Shown: positions 6,262 to 8,077 of the stretch, piece by piece | Position numbering within the stretch: the first letter of the stretch is position 1 | Layout: every line of letters starts with the position of its first letter | NCBI GenBank assembly: GCA_003697065.1 | Contig: RFFY01000045.1 | Span: 1 to 8,077, forward strand | DNA length: 8,077 nt | Reading direction: 5' to 3' | Source of the DNA: Actinomyces sp. | Lineage (GTDB): Bacteria > Actinomycetota > Acidimicrobiia > Acidimicrobiales > Aldehydirespiratoraceae | The notes under the pieces: model-generated | Databases searched by the model: none | Told to the model about the DNA's origin: nothing | What the model saw: only the letters and a program-made list of their open reading frames with translations | Translations under genes and position numbers: made by a program

Positions 6262-7202
6262 GCGGGGGCGACGTCACCCCGGCCGTCTCCGACGGCGACG
6301 AGGTCGGTCTCGTCGTGTCACCGACGGCCGGAAAGGGTCGGGCGGCGGGCGTCGCGGCCCGGGTGCGCCAGGGCCTCTCCCGCCGGGGCCTGGTCGTGCG
6401 CGACCTCACCGGGCCCGAACCCGACGCCACCGTCGCCGCCGTCCGCCGGGCCACCGGTGCCGGTCTGGGCCGCGTCCTCGCCGTGGGCGGCGACGGGACG
6501 GTCCACCACCTGGCCCGGGCCACCGCCACGACCGGCACCGTCATCGGCCTGGTTCCCGTGGGCACCGGCAACGACTGGGCCCGGGCTCTGGGCCTGCCCG
6601 CCGATCCCGACGCCGCCCTCGAGACGGCCCTGGGACCCGCCCGACCCCTCGACGCCCTGGCCGTCGGTCCTCCCGACGGGGGACGTGACGCGCCCTCCGC
6701 CTGGATCGCCACCGTGGCCACCGCCGGCTTCTCCGGCGACGTCAACGCCCGCGCCAACGCCATGCGGTACCCGCGTGGCTCGGCCCGGTACACGATCGCC
6801 ACCCTCGCCACCCTCCCCCGCCTCCGCCCTCGGCGTCTGGTGCTGGGCCTCGACGGCACGTCGGTCGGCTACGACGACGTCGTCCTCGTCGCCGTGGGCA
6901 ACACCGCCCACTTCGGAGGCGGCATGGCCATCTGCCCCGGGGCCCGACCCGACGACGGCTCAGCCGAGGTGGTGGTCGTGGCCGGCATCGGCCGGGTCGG
7001 CCTGGCGCGCTTTCTCCCCCGCGTCTTCGGCGGGCACCACGTCACCCATCCCGCGGTGCACCGTCACCACGCCACCGAGATCTCGCTCACCTGCCCCGAC
7101 GGCCCCCTGCACCTGTGGGGCGACGGCGAACCGGTCGGCCCCCTACCGCTCACCCTACGGGTGGTCCCCGGCGCCCTCCGGGTAGCCGTGTCGGACCCCT
7201 GA
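6258..7202 (+). CDS. Diacylglycerol kinase-family lipid kinase (DgkB/YegS type)
   Basis: This ATP-dependent kinase of the DAGK catalytic family (diacylglycerol, sphingosine-type or other lipid hydroxyls) has 314 residues, normal for the DgkB/YegS type. N-terminal nucleotide-binding motifs are SPTAGKG (21-27, usually NP.AG.G), GGDGT (77-81) and PVGTGNDWAR (100-109). The C-terminal beta domain shows YPRGSARYTIATL, GNTAHFGGGMAICPGA and GDGEPVG (288-294). In most members GGDGT is followed within a few residues by Glu; here it is followed by VHHL. The enzyme would work at the cytosolic face of the membrane; no membrane helix is seen. The GTG start overlaps the crotonase stop (GTGA) and has GGAGG seven bases upstream. 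Its last 48 bases overlap the convergent formylglycine-generating enzyme gene. Substrate is unknown: diacylglycerol recycling is the default, but the coupling to an SDR and a crotonase could point to another lipid. Confidence 0.9.
   Translation: MSGGDVTPAVSDGDEVGLVVSPTAGKGRAAGVAARVRQGLSRRGLVVRDLTGPEPDATVAAVRRATGAGLGRVLAVGGDGTVHHLARATATTGTVIGLVPVGTGNDWARALGLPADPDAALETALGPARPLDALAVGPPDGGRDAPSAWIATVATAGFSGDVNARANAMRYPRGSARYTIATLATLPRLRPRRLVLGLDGTSVGYDDVVLVAVGNTAHFGGGMAICPGARPDDGSAEVVVVAGIGRVGLARFLPRVFGGHHVTHPAVHRHHATEISLTCPDGPLHLWGDGEPVGPLPLTLRVVPGALRVAVSDP
7155..7202. other. 48-base convergent overlap of the lipid kinase and FGE coding regions
   Basis: The plus-strand kinase stops with TGA at 7200-7202, and the minus-strand FGE stops with TAG at 7157-7155. 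The last 15 kinase codons therefore lie opposite the last FGE codons. There is no room for an intergenic terminator, and I see no hairpin with a T tract on either strand here. Transcription from either side must end inside the opposing gene or be Rho-dependent. Confidence 0.8.
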
Positions 7203-8077
7203 CGCCCGGCGCACGACCCGGAAGCCCAGGTTCCCCGTGGTGGAGTCGGGGGTGCTCGAGGACCGGGCGCCCACCCGGTAGCGGTTGCAGTACGACTCGT
7301 GGCACAGGTAGGAGCCGCCGCGCATCACGCGACGGGTCCCCGCCGGCGGGCCGACGGGATCACGACGGGGTCCGTCCCGGTGCCAGACCGGATCGAACCA
7401 GTCGGTGCACCACTCCCAGACGTTGCCCGCCACGTCGTGGAGGCCGAAACCGTTGGGAGGGAAGCTGCCCACCGGGGACGTGCCGTACCACCCGTCCTCG
7501 CAGGTGTTGTGGGCGGGGAAGGTGCCCTGCCAGATGTTGGCCATGTGGCGCCCTGCGGGCGTGAGCTCGTCGCCCCAGGCGTAGCGGGCCTGGTCGAGCC
7601 CGCCCCGGGCGGCGTACTCCCATTCGGCCTCGGTGGGAAGGTCGGCGCCGGCCCAGCGGGCGAAGGCGATCGCATCGGTCCACGACACGTGGACGACCGG
7701 ATGGTCCTCGCGCCCGGTGAGGTCACTGTGGGGGCCCTCGGGATGGCGCCAGTCGGCGCCGTGGACCTGGCGCCACCAGGGCGTCCCCACGACGCCCCGC
7801 GTCGGCGGGAAGTCGTCGGGCAGGAGGCCGGCGAAGACGAACGACCAGCCCTCCCGTTCGGCCAGGGTGCGCCAGCCCGTGTCGGCGACGAAGGCGGCGA
7901 AGGCGGCGTTGGTCACGGGGGTCGACGCCACGGCGAAGGGCGAGACCGTCACCTCGCGCACGGGCCCCTCCCCGTCGGCGGGGAAGCGCTCGTCGTCGGT
8001 GCCCATCCGGAAGGTGCCGCCCGCCAACTCGACGAAGGAGACGCCCGGTCCTGTCGGGGGGTGCCCCTCAGGAGGCG
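7155..8077 (-). CDS. Formylglycine-generating enzyme (SUMF1/FGE family), 5' end beyond the right edge
   Basis: This copper-dependent oxidase converts a Cys in the CxPxR motif of sulfatases to formylglycine. Conserved stretches in order are GGTFRMGTD, PVTNAAFAAFV, WRHPEGPHS, DHPVVHVSW, LPTEAEWEYAARGG, ANIWQGTFP, FPPNGFGLHDVAGNVWEW, RGGSYLCHESYC and NLGFR. CHESYC holds both active-site cysteines (codons 7304-7302 and 7289-7287), equivalent to human Cys336 and Cys341. This marks a true FGE rather than one of the many SUMF1-domain relatives. A TTG at 8027 is an in-frame start candidate, but the frame stays open to the edge and the residues before GGTFRMG (FVELA) look like family sequence. No ATG or GTG occurs in 8028-8077, so the real start probably lies outside the window. 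Extra cysteines sit in NTCEDG and WEWC. The end of the gene overlaps the lipid kinase tail to tail. No sulfatase is in the window. Confidence 0.93.
   Translation of the reverse strand, partial: PPEGHPPTGPGVSFVELAGGTFRMGTDDERFPADGEGPVREVTVSPFAVASTPVTNAAFAAFVADTGWRTLAEREGWSFVFAGLLPDDFPPTRGVVGTPWWRQVHGADWRHPEGPHSDLTGREDHPVVHVSWTDAIAFARWAGADLPTEAEWEYAARGGLDQARYAWGDELTPAGRHMANIWQGTFPAHNTCEDGWYGTSPVGSFPPNGFGLHDVAGNVWEWCTDWFDPVWHRDGPRRDPVGPPAGTRRVMRGGSYLCHESYCNRYRVGARSSSTPDSTTGNLGFRVVRRASGVRHGYPEGAGDHP

Noticed and set aside
5912..6859. A minus-strand open frame of 315 codons opposite the crotonase and kinase genes.
   Set aside because: It is Arg/Pro/Ala/Gly-rich low complexity with no domain and lies antisense to two clear enzymes.
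7115..7564. A plus-strand open frame of 149 codons after the kinase.
   Set aside because: It is opposite the conserved C-terminal part of FGE, including the CHESYC active site, and shows no motif of its own.

Overview
The window is very GC-rich, gene-dense DNA with frequent GTG starts and start/stop overlaps. This points to a high-GC actinobacterium. The Acidimicrobiia (Ilumatobacter-like) would fit, but no marker gene here fixes the taxon. Eight protein genes fill the window; two of them (kynU at the left edge, a formylglycine-generating enzyme at the right edge) run off the ends. I found no RNA gene, mobile element, CRISPR array or convincing terminator. The only gaps between genes are 63 bases (1704-1766) and 191 bases (4404-4594).

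Left half (1-4403, minus strand). This is a compact tryptophan/kynurenine catabolic operon. In transcription order it reads: RidA-family 2-aminomuconate deaminase, kynurenine 3-monooxygenase (kmo), tryptophan 2,3-dioxygenase (kynA), 2-amino-3-carboxymuconate-6-semialdehyde decarboxylase (ACMSD) and kynureninase (kynU, cut by the left edge). Spacings are -4, -11, +63 and -1 bases. Together the enzymes outline the animal-type route: tryptophan to N-formylkynurenine, kynurenine, 3-hydroxykynurenine and 3-hydroxyanthranilate, then past the quinolinate/NAD branch point by ACMSD, and on to 2-aminomuconate and its deamination. Kynurenine formamidase, 3-hydroxyanthranilate 3,4-dioxygenase and aminomuconate-semialdehyde dehydrogenase are not in the window; they may lie beyond kynU to the left.

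Middle (4404-4594). A divergent promoter region separates the two operons. It contains an inverted repeat, ATGTC-N6-GACAT, that could be an operator.

Right half (4595-7202, plus strand). Three genes are joined by GTGA overlaps: a short-chain dehydrogenase/reductase, a crotonase-fold protein that lacks both classical hydratase glutamates, and a diacylglycerol-kinase-family lipid kinase. Their joint role is unknown; a CoA-ester or lipid function is only suggested. A convergent formylglycine-generating enzyme gene (minus strand, 7155 to the right edge) overlaps the 3' end of the kinase gene by 48 bases. It has both copper-binding active-site cysteines, but no sulfatase target is visible in the window.
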